Source: an alpha proteobacterium AAP38 (GTDB taxonomy: Bacteria; Pseudomonadota; Alphaproteobacteria; Azospirillales; Azospirillaceae). Taken from it: a stretch of 64,000 bases of DNA. Shown in pieces: positions 36,131 to 43,922 of this stretch. Positions within the stretch are counted from its first letter, which is position 1. Each line of letters begins with the position of its first letter. The notes under the pieces are model-generated. The model worked only from the letters and a program-made list of their open reading frames with translations, had not been told where the DNA came from and did no database searches. The position numbers and the translations under genes were made by a program. Location: assembly GCA_001296005.1 (NCBI GenBank), contig LJHR01000024.1:1-64000 (forward strand). The letters run 5' to 3'.

Positions 36131-36580
36131 CATCCCCCGGTAAAGGCCGGGTTCCGACCCGGCGATGGGGATGGCGTCCACGGCCTTTTGATAGAATTCC
36201 ACCGGCCCGGCCCCGCCGATGACGGCATAGGCGTAACCATCGGCGGCCATGGCGCGCAGGCTGGCCAGTAGCAGCGCCTTGCCCAGGCCGGTTCCCCGCG
36301 CCCCTTCATCCACGCCCGTGGGGCCGAACAGGCCGCGCGCGGTCACGTCATGGCAGGCAAAGCCCAGCAGGGTGCCGGCATCATCATGCGCGATATGGAT
36401 GTGGGTGGGGCAGGCGGACAGGGCCACGGCAGCCTCCGCCCGCCAACCTTCCCCAAACCGGGCCGCGATCCAGGGCAGGATCAAAGGCGCCTCCGGTGCC
36501 AGGGCACGGCGCAGCGTTATGCCGGGCGGCAGCGGATCGGGGCCGGGGGGCAGGGCGTAGAGTTTGACGAGCAGGTCCAT
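36113..36580 (-). CDS. GNAT family N-acetyltransferase
   Basis: A 155-aa single-domain GNAT. The acetyl-CoA-binding motif A is visible as [12 protein letters not shown], after the beta-strand L-F-G-P-T-G-V. The C-terminal A-G-P-V-E-F-Y-Q-K is motif B. Substrate unknown. It overlaps the convergent UDG gene and lies downstream of murQ on the same strand, separated by two hairpins. Confidence 0.8.
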   Translation of the reverse strand: MDLLVKLYALPPGPDPLPPGITLRRALAPEAPLILPWIAARFGEGWRAEAAVALSACPTHIHIAHDDAGTLLGFACHDVTARGLFGPTGVDEGARGTGLGKALLLASLRAMAADGYAYAVIGGAGPVEFYQKAVDAIPIAGSEPGLYRGMLRAPV

Positions 36581-36649
36581 GTGTTACGTTACTCCCTCAA
36601 TCGCCGGGCGGGCGCATCCGCGCCCTTGGCTTGCGGCGCACAAGCGACG

Positions 36650-36704
36650 GGCTGGCGGTCGCCAGCCTCCAATCTGCCAAAGGGCAAGCCGTTTGGCAGA
36701 TTGG
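36650..36704 (-). repeat. Two hairpins downstream of murQ
   Basis: GGCTGGCG/CGCCAGCC (36650-36667, 2-base loop) and a perfect 13-bp stem 36669-36681 with 36692-36704 (10-base loop). No T-run follows on the minus strand, so a factor-dependent end or mRNA 3' protection is as likely as intrinsic termination. Confidence 0.6.
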
Positions 36705-36706
36705 CA

Positions 36707-37585
36707 TTACCCCAACGCCCGGCGCAGATTGTCGCCCGCCACCGACAGGGACGCGCGCGCCGCATCCGGCGACAGTCCGCGCAGCAGGACCAGGGCTGCC
36801 GGTTTCAGCGCGCCGTCGCAATCGGCCAGGGCCTTTGCCGCCATGTCGCCATCGGCACCCGTGATCTGGCGCAGGATGTCCAGCGCGCGGGCCTGCAACT
36901 TCACATTATTGACCTGCAGATTGACCATCAGGTTCCCGTAAACCCCGCCGAGGCGCACCATCAGGGCCGTGGAGAACAGGTTCAGCAGCAGCTTCTGCGC
37001 CGTGCCCGCCGCCAGCCGGGTGGAGCCGGCGATCACCTCCTCCCCGCTATCGACAAACAGCGGATGTTCGGCGGCCAGCAGCAGGGGGGAGCCGTCATTG
37101 CTGGCGATGCCGATGGTCAGGGCGCCGCCTGCCCGCGCCACATCCAGGGCGCCGACGGTAAAGGCGCTGCGCCCGCTGGCCGAGACGCCGATAACAATGT
37201 CGGCGGGTCCGGGGGACAGGGCGTGGATGCGGGTCGCGCCAGCATCGCCAGCATCCTCCACCGACCCATCAAATCCCTGGCGCAGGTCACCGATCCCGGC
37301 CAGGACCAGTTCCACCCGCGTCAGGGGGAAACTGAAGGTACCGGGCAGTTCCAAGCCATCCAGGGCAGCCAACACCGCCGATGACCCGGCCCCGACATAG
37401 ATCAGGCGACCGTCGGACCCGATTCGTCCCGCAGCCGCATCCACGGCCCGGCCCAGCGCCGGCAGGGTGGCCAGACAGGCCGACACGGCCCGCGCCTGCC
37501 CGCCCCACAACGCCTCCAGAATGTCGGCCGTGGACCATTGGTCCAGCCCCTGGAAGCGTTGGCCCACCTTCTCCGTCGCGGACAT
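36707..37585 (-). CDS. murQ: N-acetylmuramic acid 6-phosphate etherase
   Basis: Cleaves the lactyl ether of MurNAc-6-P to give GlcNAc-6-P, in cell-wall recycling. The 292-aa SIS-fold protein has G-A-G-S-S-A-V-L-A near residue 65, S-A-S-G-R-S-A-F for the phosphate site, and G-S-T-R-L-A-A-G-T-A-Q-K, the MurQ signature. Divergent from the amino-sugar operon, with the shared operators between. GlcNAc-6-P from MurQ is the substrate of the NagA encoded 3.7 kb away. Confidence 0.93.
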   Translation of the reverse strand: MSATEKVGQRFQGLDQWSTADILEALWGGQARAVSACLATLPALGRAVDAAAGRIGSDGRLIYVGAGSSAVLAALDGLELPGTFSFPLTRVELVLAGIGDLRQGFDGSVEDAGDAGATRIHALSPGPADIVIGVSASGRSAFTVGALDVARAGGALTIGIASNDGSPLLLAAEHPLFVDSGEEVIAGSTRLAAGTAQKLLLNLFSTALMVRLGGVYGNLMVNLQVNNVKLQARALDILRQITGADGDMAAKALADCDGALKPAALVLLRGLSPDAARASLSVAGDNLRRALG

Positions 37586-37622
37586 GTCCTGTCTCTGGTC
37601 TTGTTAAACTGTCTACACGACC

Positions 37623-37631
37623 ATACCAGAT
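37623..37631 (-). promoter_or_regulatory. GntR/NagR-type operator half-site, murQ-facing
   Basis: ATACCAGAT, the exact inverse of the two 9-mers at 37669-37677 and 37680-37688. It lies 38 bp upstream of the murQ start, inside a region rich in A/T. Confidence 0.5.
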
Positions 37632-37668
37632 GATTTTTTGATCGCCAAGTAAGGCTTGGGATATTGCT

Positions 37669-37688
37669 ATCTGGTATTTATCTGGTAT
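37669..37688 (+). promoter_or_regulatory. Tandem GntR/NagR-type operators before the kinase gene
   Basis: ATCTGGTAT occurs at 37669-37677 and again at 37680-37688. The 11-bp period is one helical turn, so bound dimers would sit on the same face. The last bases pass into GGTATCGTACC, a small dyad. The HutC-type GntR gene two genes on is the obvious ligand. Confidence 0.6.
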
Positions 37689-37729
37689 CGTACCTGTCAG
37701 AGATTGGATAGAGACCAAGAGACGCCTTC

Positions 37730-38605
37730 ATGACCTCTCCCCTGTTCCTGGGCATCGATGGTGGCGGCACGCGCTGCCGGGCGCGGCTGGCCGATGCGGG
37801 CGGGCGCACGCTGGGCGAGGGTGTGGGCGGGGCCGCCAATATCCGCCTAGGCCTGGACGTCGCCTGGGGTGCCATCATGGAGGCGGTGGATACCGCCCTG
37901 GCGCAGGCGGGATTGGGACGGGAGGTTCTGTCCAACACCTATATTGGCCTGGGTCTGGCCGGCATCACCAATGCGGCCGATCAGCAGCGGGTGGCCGACA
38001 GCGCGCCGGTGCGCTTTGCAGGCATCCTGTCCGACACGGATGCTTACACCGCCTGTCTGGGTGCCCATGCCGGGGCCGATGGCGGCATCCTGATTTCCGG
38101 CACGGGCAGTGCCGCGCAGATCATCATCAATGGTGTAGGCCGGGGCATCGGCGGCTGGGGGTTTGAGGTGTCGGACCTTGGTTCCGGCGCGTCGATGGGG
38201 CGGGAGGCGGTGCGCGCTGCCCTGCTGGGGTATGACGGGATGGGGCCGCAGACGGATTTGACCCGGGCTGTGATGGCGGCGCTGGGCGGTGATCCGCCAT
38301 CGGTTGTCGCCTGGGTTGGCACGGCCCGGCCGGGCGATTATGGCACGCTGGCGCCGCTGGTGCTGGAGCATGCGCGCAAGGGCGACGTGGTGGCCGAACG
38401 GCTGGTGCGCGAACAGGCGGATTATCTGGTCATGCATATCCGCCGCCTGCTGCAACTGGGCGCGCCCGCCATCTGTTTGATGGGCGGGTTGGGTCCGGTG
38501 CTGCTGGACTGGATGGCGCCCTGGGTGCGGGATGTGCTGACGGAACCCAAGGGCGATGCCATGGCGGGCGGCGTGCTGCTGGCCATGCAGGCGGTGCCGG
38601 CATGA
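37730..38605 (+). CDS. BadF/BadG-type N-acetylglucosamine/glucosamine kinase
   Basis: A 291-aa ASKHA-fold kinase. The phosphate-1 loop is G-I-D-G-G-G-T-R-C, the central acid D-T-D-A-Y, the phosphate-2 loop I-S-G-T-G-S-A-A, and adenosine loop M-G-G-L-G-P. This is the GspK-like group that phosphorylates GlcN or GlcNAc at C6. It starts the operon, and its stop overlaps the GntR gene by 4 bp. A hydratase-activator role is ruled out by context. Confidence 0.88.
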   Translation: MTSPLFLGIDGGGTRCRARLADAGGRTLGEGVGGAANIRLGLDVAWGAIMEAVDTALAQAGLGREVLSNTYIGLGLAGITNAADQQRVADSAPVRFAGILSDTDAYTACLGAHAGADGGILISGTGSAAQIIINGVGRGIGGWGFEVSDLGSGASMGREAVRAALLGYDGMGPQTDLTRAVMAALGGDPPSVVAWVGTARPGDYGTLAPLVLEHARKGDVVAERLVREQADYLVMHIRRLLQLGAPAICLMGGLGPVLLDWMAPWVRDVLTEPKGDAMAGGVLLAMQAVPA

Positions 38606-39369
38606 GCGTGACCGAACCCCTGTTCGATGGCGCGGCATTGTCCGCCGACAGCCCCCTGCCGCTTTACATGCAGCTGGCCCGGCATCTGAAACGGTTGATC
38701 AGCGACGGGACCCTGGCGGTGGAGGATGCGCTGCCCGCCGAGCGCGATCTGGCCGAAGGGTTTGCGGTGTCGCGCGTGACGGTGCGCAAGGCGGTGCAGG
38801 CGCTGGTCGATGAAGGGCTGCTGCATCAGCGCCCGCGCGCCGGCACCTTTGTGGCCAAGGCCCCGCATGTTGAACAGCCGCTGTCGGCCCTGACCGGCTT
38901 TTCGGAGGATATGCGCTCGCGCGGGCTGGAGCCGTCATCGCGCTGGCTGTCGCGCACGGTGGCCCCGGCCAGCCCGGAAGAGGCGATGGTGCTGGGCTTG
39001 GCGCTGGGGGAGAAGGTCAGCCGTCTGTGGCGTCTGCGTCTGGCCGACGATGCACCGATGGCGATCGAGCTGTCGGTGGTGCCGGCCCGCATCCTGCCGG
39101 ACCCGATGCAGGTCACGGGATCGCTGTACGATGTGCTGCGCGGGTTGGGATATCCGCCGCACCGCGCCTTGCAGCGACTGTCCGCAGGCCTGCTGAATCC
39201 CGATCAGGCTGGCATCCTGCATGTGCCGGAAGGTACGCCGGCCCTGTTCATCGAACGCCGCAGCTTCCTGGAAAATGGCCGCCCGCTGGAATTCGTGCGC
39301 AGCCAGTACCGGGGCGATGCCTACGATTTCATTGTGGAGCTGAACCTGACCGCTCCGCCCAACCCGTGA
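38602..39369 (+). CDS. nagR: GntR/HutC-family regulator of amino-sugar genes
   Basis: A 255-aa repressor. N-terminal winged HTH: P-L-Y-M-Q-L-A-R-H-L, E-R-D-L-A-E-G-F-A-V-S-R-V-T-V-R-K-A; the C-terminal UTRA domain (about residues 90-245) binds the sugar-phosphate, ending with the family-like R-Y-R-G-D-A-Y region. ATGA overlap with the kinase gene. Its place inside the operon and the matching 9-mers upstream suggest autoregulation by GlcNAc-6-P or GlcN-6-P. Confidence 0.88.
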   Translation: MSVTEPLFDGAALSADSPLPLYMQLARHLKRLISDGTLAVEDALPAERDLAEGFAVSRVTVRKAVQALVDEGLLHQRPRAGTFVAKAPHVEQPLSALTGFSEDMRSRGLEPSSRWLSRTVAPASPEEAMVLGLALGEKVSRLWRLRLADDAPMAIELSVVPARILPDPMQVTGSLYDVLRGLGYPPHRALQRLSAGLLNPDQAGILHVPEGTPALFIERRSFLENGRPLEFVRSQYRGDAYDFIVELNLTAPPNP

Positions 39370-39385
39370 TGTTTTGAGACCGACC

Positions 39386-40426
39386 ATGACCAAGCCCGAC
39401 AGCACCAGCACCAAGATGGCCGTGGAAGCGGCGGAAAGTGCCGCTGCCATTCAGCGCCAGATCGAACGCTGTGGCCCCCTGTTCAGCGTTCTGGGGACCA
39501 AGCTGCGGGAGTTGAACCCGTCGCTGGTGGTCACCTGCGCGCGCGGCAGTTCCGATCATGCCGCCACCTATGGCAAGTATCTGATCGAAACCCATCTGGG
39601 CCTGCCCGTCGCGTCGGTCGGCCCGTCGGTCGTGTCGCTATACAATACCGACCTGAAGGTCGAAGGCGCCCTGTTCGTGGCCGTGTCGCAGAGCGGGCGC
39701 AGCCCCGACCTGCTGCGTCTGGCGGCGGCGGCGAAGAAGGGCGGGGCCTATGTCGTGGCCTTCGTGAATGACGAGACATCGCCGCTGGCCGAGGCTGCCG
39801 ACCTGTTCATCCCGCTTTGCGCGGGGCCGGAGATCAGTGTGGCCGCCACCAAATCCTATCTGACGGCCTGCTTTGCCTTCCTGTCCATGGTGGCGGAATG
39901 GAAGGATGATAACGGTCTGCGCCAGACGGCAGGCCAGGCCCCGGCGGCCCTGACGGCGGCGGCGGAACTGGACTGGACGCCGGCCCTGCTGAACCTGACG
40001 GACAAGACCGGCCTGTACATTATCGGGCGCGGCGTGGGCACGGGCGCCATCATGGAAATGGCCCTGAAATGCAAGGAGACCTGCCGCCTGCATGCCGAGG
40101 CGTTCAGCGCGGCCGAGGTGATCCACGGGCCGTTGGCCCTGGTCGGCCCTGACTTCCCCGTGCTGGCCATCAACCAGAATGACGCAACGGCAGAGGCGAC
40201 GCGCGCCGCCATCGCCCGCTGTGTGGAGCTGGGGGCCCCGGTCTTCAGCAGCGATGATGGCGTGAAGGGGGTGATCCCGCTGCCGTCGGTGCCGGCGCTG
40301 GCCCCGGAACTGGCGCCGCTGGCGGCGGTGCAGAGCTTCTACATGGCCATCCATACGGTGTCGCAGCGCCGGGGCCTGAACCCCGACGTGCCCGCCAACC
40401 TGCGCAAGGTGACGGAGACCGTGTGA
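39386..40426 (+). CDS. SIS-domain glucosamine-6-phosphate deaminase (NagB-II type)
   Basis: A 346-aa protein with two SIS domains, like the isomerase half of GlmS but without the glutaminase domain. C-A-R-G-S-S-D-H-A and S-Q-S-G-R-S-P-D mark the first phosphate site; E-V-I-H-G-P and a terminal D-V-P-A-N-L-R-K-V-T the second. It would convert GlcN-6-P to fructose-6-P and ammonia. ATG at 39386 follows GAGACC; TTG 39374 is less likely. Confidence 0.88.
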   Translation: MTKPDSTSTKMAVEAAESAAAIQRQIERCGPLFSVLGTKLRELNPSLVVTCARGSSDHAATYGKYLIETHLGLPVASVGPSVVSLYNTDLKVEGALFVAVSQSGRSPDLLRLAAAAKKGGAYVVAFVNDETSPLAEAADLFIPLCAGPEISVAATKSYLTACFAFLSMVAEWKDDNGLRQTAGQAPAALTAAAELDWTPALLNLTDKTGLYIIGRGVGTGAIMEMALKCKETCRLHAEAFSAAEVIHGPLALVGPDFPVLAINQNDATAEATRAAIARCVELGAPVFSSDDGVKGVIPLPSVPALAPELAPLAAVQSFYMAIHTVSQRRGLNPDVPANLRKVTETV

Positions 40427-41604
40427 TGACAGGCACCCTCCTGACCGGTGCGCGGGTCTTTACCGGCACCCGAACCATTGAGGCCGATCTTTTGATCCAG
40501 GGCGAGCGTGTCGCTGCGGTTCTGCCGCCCGGTGCCATGGCCCCTGCCGGCGTTGCGGTACGGCGGCTGTCGTCCGACATGCTCCTGGCGCCCGGTTTCA
40601 TCGATACACAGGTGAATGGCGGCGGCGGGGTGCTGTTCAACGACACGCCGACGCGTGAGGCGGCGCTGGCCATTGCGCGCGCCCATCGCCGGTTTGGCAC
40701 CACGTCCCTGCTGCCCACCTTCATTACCGATGCGGTGGCGGGGATGCAGGCGGCGGCACTGGCGGCGGCATCGGCCAGCGGCGTTGCCGGGTCGGGTGTC
40801 ATCGGCGTGCATCTGGAAGGCCCGTTCCTGACCCCTGAACGGCGCGGTGTCCATAATCTGGACCATGTGCGCCCGGCCAGCGAAAGCGATTTGGATTTCC
40901 TGGAAGGGCTGCCGGACCGGTTTGGCGCGCATGATGCCCGTGTGCTGCTGTCGCTGGCCCCGGACCGGGTGGCCCCGGCGGAGATTGCGCGGCTGGTCGC
41001 GGCGGGCGTGATCGTCGCGGGCGCGCATTCGGCGGCCAGTTTTGCCCAGACCATGGCGGCGGTGGATGCCGGCCTGACGGGCTTCACCCACCTGTTCAAC
41101 GCCATGCCGCCGCTGGCCAATCGCGAACCCGGCATAGCCGGGGCCGCCCTGTCGGCGCGTGATACGGTGTGCGGCATCATCGCCGATGGGGTGCATGTGC
41201 ATCCGGCCATGCTGCGTCTGGCGCTGGCGGCCAAGGGGCCGGGCGGCTTGATGCTGGTCACTGATGCCATGCCGCCGACCGGGACGGACGCAACCAGCTT
41301 CCAGCTGTATGGGCAGACTATCCATCGCCGCGAGGGTCGTCTGGTCACGGATGATGGCACCCTGGCCGGGGCCGATATCGACATGGCGCAGTCGGTGCGC
41401 AATGCCATCCGGTTGATGGGGGTGGATGTGGAGGAAGCGCTGCGCATGGCCTCGCTCTATCCCGCGCGCTTCCTGCATCTGGATCACCGTCTGGGCCGCA
41501 TCCAGGCGGGATGGCAGGCGGATATCGTGCTGCTGGACAGTGCTTTGACGGTTACCGGCACCTGGGTCGCCGGGCAATGGCGGGATGCCAAGGACGGAGA
41601 GTGA
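40426..41604 (+). CDS. nagA: N-acetylglucosamine-6-phosphate deacetylase
   Basis: Removes acetate from GlcNAc-6-P. The 392-aa amidohydrolase shows P-G-F-I-D-T-Q-V-N-G-G-G, H-L-E-G-P-F-L (metal-ligand Glu), A-H-S-A-A-S (His), F-T-H-L-F-N-A-M (His), and T-D-A-M-P-P (catalytic Asp). The ATG at 40426 shares one base with the preceding TGA; GTG 40423 is an alternative. It ends the operon. Confidence 0.94.
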   Translation: MTGTLLTGARVFTGTRTIEADLLIQGERVAAVLPPGAMAPAGVAVRRLSSDMLLAPGFIDTQVNGGGGVLFNDTPTREAALAIARAHRRFGTTSLLPTFITDAVAGMQAAALAAASASGVAGSGVIGVHLEGPFLTPERRGVHNLDHVRPASESDLDFLEGLPDRFGAHDARVLLSLAPDRVAPAEIARLVAAGVIVAGAHSAASFAQTMAAVDAGLTGFTHLFNAMPPLANREPGIAGAALSARDTVCGIIADGVHVHPAMLRLALAAKGPGGLMLVTDAMPPTGTDATSFQLYGQTIHRREGRLVTDDGTLAGADIDMAQSVRNAIRLMGVDVEEALRMASLYPARFLHLDHRLGRIQAGWQADIVLLDSALTVTGTWVAGQWRDAKDGE

Positions 41605-41611
41605 GGAAGGG

Positions 41612-41638
41612 TGTCGCATAAGCATAGCGCATGCGACA
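41612..41638. repeat. Inverted repeat after nagA
   Basis: TGTCGCAT and ATGCGACA pair with an 11-base loop, right after the nagA stop and 39 bp before the IS3-like gene. No T-run follows. It may be a transcription end or a left-over element end. Confidence 0.5.
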
Positions 41639-41676
41639 GCGATTGTGGACAGGACCACCGATCAGGGAGCAGGGGG

Positions 41677-41949
41677 ATGAACAAGCGTCGTTACACCGCC
41701 GAAGAGGTGGAGCAGAAGCTGGCCTTGGCCGATGCGCTGCTGAATGAAGGCTATAAGATCGTGGATATCGCCCGCGAATTGGGCGTGACCCGCGTCACCT
41801 ATTACCGCTGGCGCCAGGATCAGGCGGGCGAAAAGCCGGCCATGGTGCGCCGCCTGGAACAGTTGGAGCGGGAGAATGCCGAGCTGCGTCGGCGTCTGGC
41901 GGAATTGCTGCGGGCCGGGTATCGGTCGGACACGGCGGTGGCGGCGTGA
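41677..41949 (+). CDS. Orphan IS3-type OrfA-like HTH protein
   Basis: A 90-aa protein of the transposase_8/HTH_Tnp_1 type: R-R-Y-T-A-E-E-V-E-Q-K-L, then the helix-turn-helix I-A-R-E-L-G-V-T-R-V-T-Y-Y-R-W-R, then a leucine zipper (L-E-Q-L-E-R-E-N-A-E-L-R-R-R-L). In IS3 elements this is OrfA and a DDE OrfB follows with a frameshift; here the GNAT gene converges directly after, so no OrfB exists. A GGGGG RBS at the ATG 41677 and an intact frame suggest it is still expressed. Confidence 0.75.
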   Translation: MNKRRYTAEEVEQKLALADALLNEGYKIVDIARELGVTRVTYYRWRQDQAGEKPAMVRRLEQLERENAELRRRLAELLRAGYRSDTAVAA

Positions 41950-41952
41950 GGC

Positions 41953-42561
41953 CTACCCCCGCTCATGCAACCCCGCCGCCCAATCATCGCGCAGGATGGC
42001 GTAGAGGATGTGGTCGGCCCATTTGTCATTGATGCGCAGATAGGCCCGCGCATAGCCTTCCTTGGTGAAGCCGACCTTTTCCAGCACGCCGCTGCTGGCC
42101 TGGTTGGACGGCAGGCACGCCGCCTCCACCCGGTGCAGCCCCAACTGCCCGAAGGCAAAGGACAGCATCAGGCGCGCCGCCTCTGACGTGTAGCCGCGCC
42201 GGGCAAAGGGGCGGCCCACCCAATAGCCCATAGACCCCATCTGCGCCACGCCGCGCCGTACATTGGTCAGGCCGATGCCGCCCACCACCAGTTCCGTGCG
42301 CTGTTCGAAGGTCAGGAAGCTGTATGTCTCGTCATCGCGCCATTCGGCGGCCTGGCGGCGCAGGCGGCGGTTGAATGCCGTCTGGGTCAGAGCGTCGGGC
42401 GGCCAGGTTGGTTCCCAGGGCACCAGGAACTCGCGGCTGGCCTCCCGGATTTCGGCCCATTGTTTCCAGTCGCGCGGCTGTGCCGGACGGATGAAGACAT
42501 TGGGGCCGTCAACGCGCAAGGGCGGGGGGCTTAACAGACCATCAGGGATCAAACGGATCAT
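41953..42561 (-). CDS. RimJ/RimL-type GNAT acetyltransferase
   Basis: A 202-aa acetyltransferase of the ribosomal-protein-alanine group. Y-W-V-G-R-P-F-A-R-R-G-Y-T-S-E-A is the CoA-binding motif, and L-G-L-H-R-V-E-A-A-C then N-Q-A-S-S-G-V-L-E-K-V-G-F are the hallmark C-terminal motifs. It follows the M16 peptidase and thrC on the same strand. Target unknown. Confidence 0.85.
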   Translation of the reverse strand: MIRLIPDGLLSPPPLRVDGPNVFIRPAQPRDWKQWAEIREASREFLVPWEPTWPPDALTQTAFNRRLRRQAAEWRDDETYSFLTFEQRTELVVGGIGLTNVRRGVAQMGSMGYWVGRPFARRGYTSEAARLMLSFAFGQLGLHRVEAACLPSNQASSGVLEKVGFTKEGYARAYLRINDKWADHILYAILRDDWAAGLHERG

Positions 42562-42621
42562 CCTGTTCCTGGCCCCCCGGTTCGCGGTTTCTTGTTGGTC
42601 GGTACTTTAAGCGTGATCGCG

Positions 42622-43905
42622 TCAGGCCGCCAGACGGCTTGTCACGCTGTCCAGGCTTTCCAGACCATCCAGAGGCCCCAGCGCCGTCAGGGTCGGCTTG
42701 CTGCCAAATATGCGTTCCGCACAGGCGGCGACGGCGGCCAGATCAACGGCATCCAGCTTTGCCACCGTTTCGGCGGGCGGGATGACGCGGCCATAGGTCA
42801 GCAGTTGCGAGCCCAGCTGTTCGGCCCGGTTGGTGGTGCTTTCCAGGCCCATCAGCTGACTGGCCTTCAGCTGCGCCTTGGCGCGGACCAATTCCTCGGT
42901 CGTCACGGTGCCCGCCAGCTTTCGCACCTCCTCACAGATCACGGGGATCAGTTCGGCGGTGCTGTCGGGACCGGTGCCGGCATAGATGCCGAACACGCCG
43001 CTGTCGGCCATGGACCAGTTGAAACTGTGGACCGAATAGACCAGCCCGCGCTTTTCGCGCACTTCCTGAAAAAGGCGGGACGACATGCCGCCACCCAGCA
43101 GGGTGGACATCAGCATGGCGGCATACAGGTCGGGGCTGTTGTTCGACACCCCGTCAAAGCCCAGCAGTACATGCACCTGTTCCAGGTCGCGATCCTCCCG
43201 GAACTCGCCCCCGTGATAGATGGCCTGCTCCGCCCCTGTCGCTTCCCCCGCACCGGCATAGGTGAACAGGCGGGCGGCCAGTTCCACGACCTGTTCATGG
43301 GTGATGTTGCCGGCGGCGGCCACCACCATGTTGGCAGGCACGTACCGGCCCGTCACATAATCCACCATGGCGGCGCGCGGCAGACTTTCCACCACGTCCG
43401 AGGTGCCCAGGACCGGGCGGCCCAGACGCTGTTTCGGGAAGGCGGTGGCCAGGAAATGGTCATAGACGATATCGTCGGGCGTATCCTCCGCCTGACCGAT
43501 TTCCTGCAAGATCACCTGGCGTTCCTTGGCCAGCTCCCCCTCATCGAACAGCGGGTTCTGCACCATGTCGGCCAGAATACCCAGGGCCAGACCCAGATCC
43601 TCCTTCAGGACCTTGGCGTAGTAACAGGTCTGTTCGCGACTGGTATAGGCGTTCAGATGGCCGCCGACATTCTCAATCTCCGCCGAAATGGCGAAAGCGT
43701 CGCGGGTCGGCGTGCCTTTGAACAGCATATGTTCAACCAGATGCGCCACCCCGTTGGCGGCCAGCGGTTCATGCCGGCTGCCGACGCCGAACCAGACGCC
43801 GACCGATACGGTCTCGACATGGGGCATGCTGTCGGTGGCGACACGCAGGCCGTTGGGAAGGGTGGTGACGCGGGTGCCGGGGGCGGCGGGGAAGCTGTTG
43901 CTCAC
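42622..43905 (-). CDS. M16 family zinc peptidase (processing-peptidase-like)
   Basis: A 427-aa protein like mitochondrial processing peptidase beta. The inverted zinc motif H-L-V-E-H (His, His ligands and Glu base) lies in G-V-A-H-L-V-E-H-M-L-F-K-G-T, with the downstream Glu in E-N-V-G-G-H-L-N-A. Full-length N- and C-terminal halves are present, and no signal peptide is seen, so it is probably cytoplasmic. thrC lies 17 bp upstream in the same direction. Confidence 0.92.
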   Translation of the reverse strand: MSNSFPAAPGTRVTTLPNGLRVATDSMPHVETVSVGVWFGVGSRHEPLAANGVAHLVEHMLFKGTPTRDAFAISAEIENVGGHLNAYTSREQTCYYAKVLKEDLGLALGILADMVQNPLFDEGELAKERQVILQEIGQAEDTPDDIVYDHFLATAFPKQRLGRPVLGTSDVVESLPRAAMVDYVTGRYVPANMVVAAAGNITHEQVVELAARLFTYAGAGEATGAEQAIYHGGEFREDRDLEQVHVLLGFDGVSNNSPDLYAAMLMSTLLGGGMSSRLFQEVREKRGLVYSVHSFNWSMADSGVFGIYAGTGPDSTAELIPVICEEVRKLAGTVTTEELVRAKAQLKASQLMGLESTTNRAEQLGSQLLTYGRVIPPAETVAKLDAVDLAAVAACAERIFGSKPTLTALGPLDGLESLDSVTSRLAA

Positions 43906-43922
43906 GTAATCTCTGATCCGTT

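Noticed and set aside
41611-42610. Insertion-sequence remnant around the OrfA-like gene
   Set aside because: No OrfB fragment, no matching terminal repeats and no target duplication could be seen; the flanking genes are intact.
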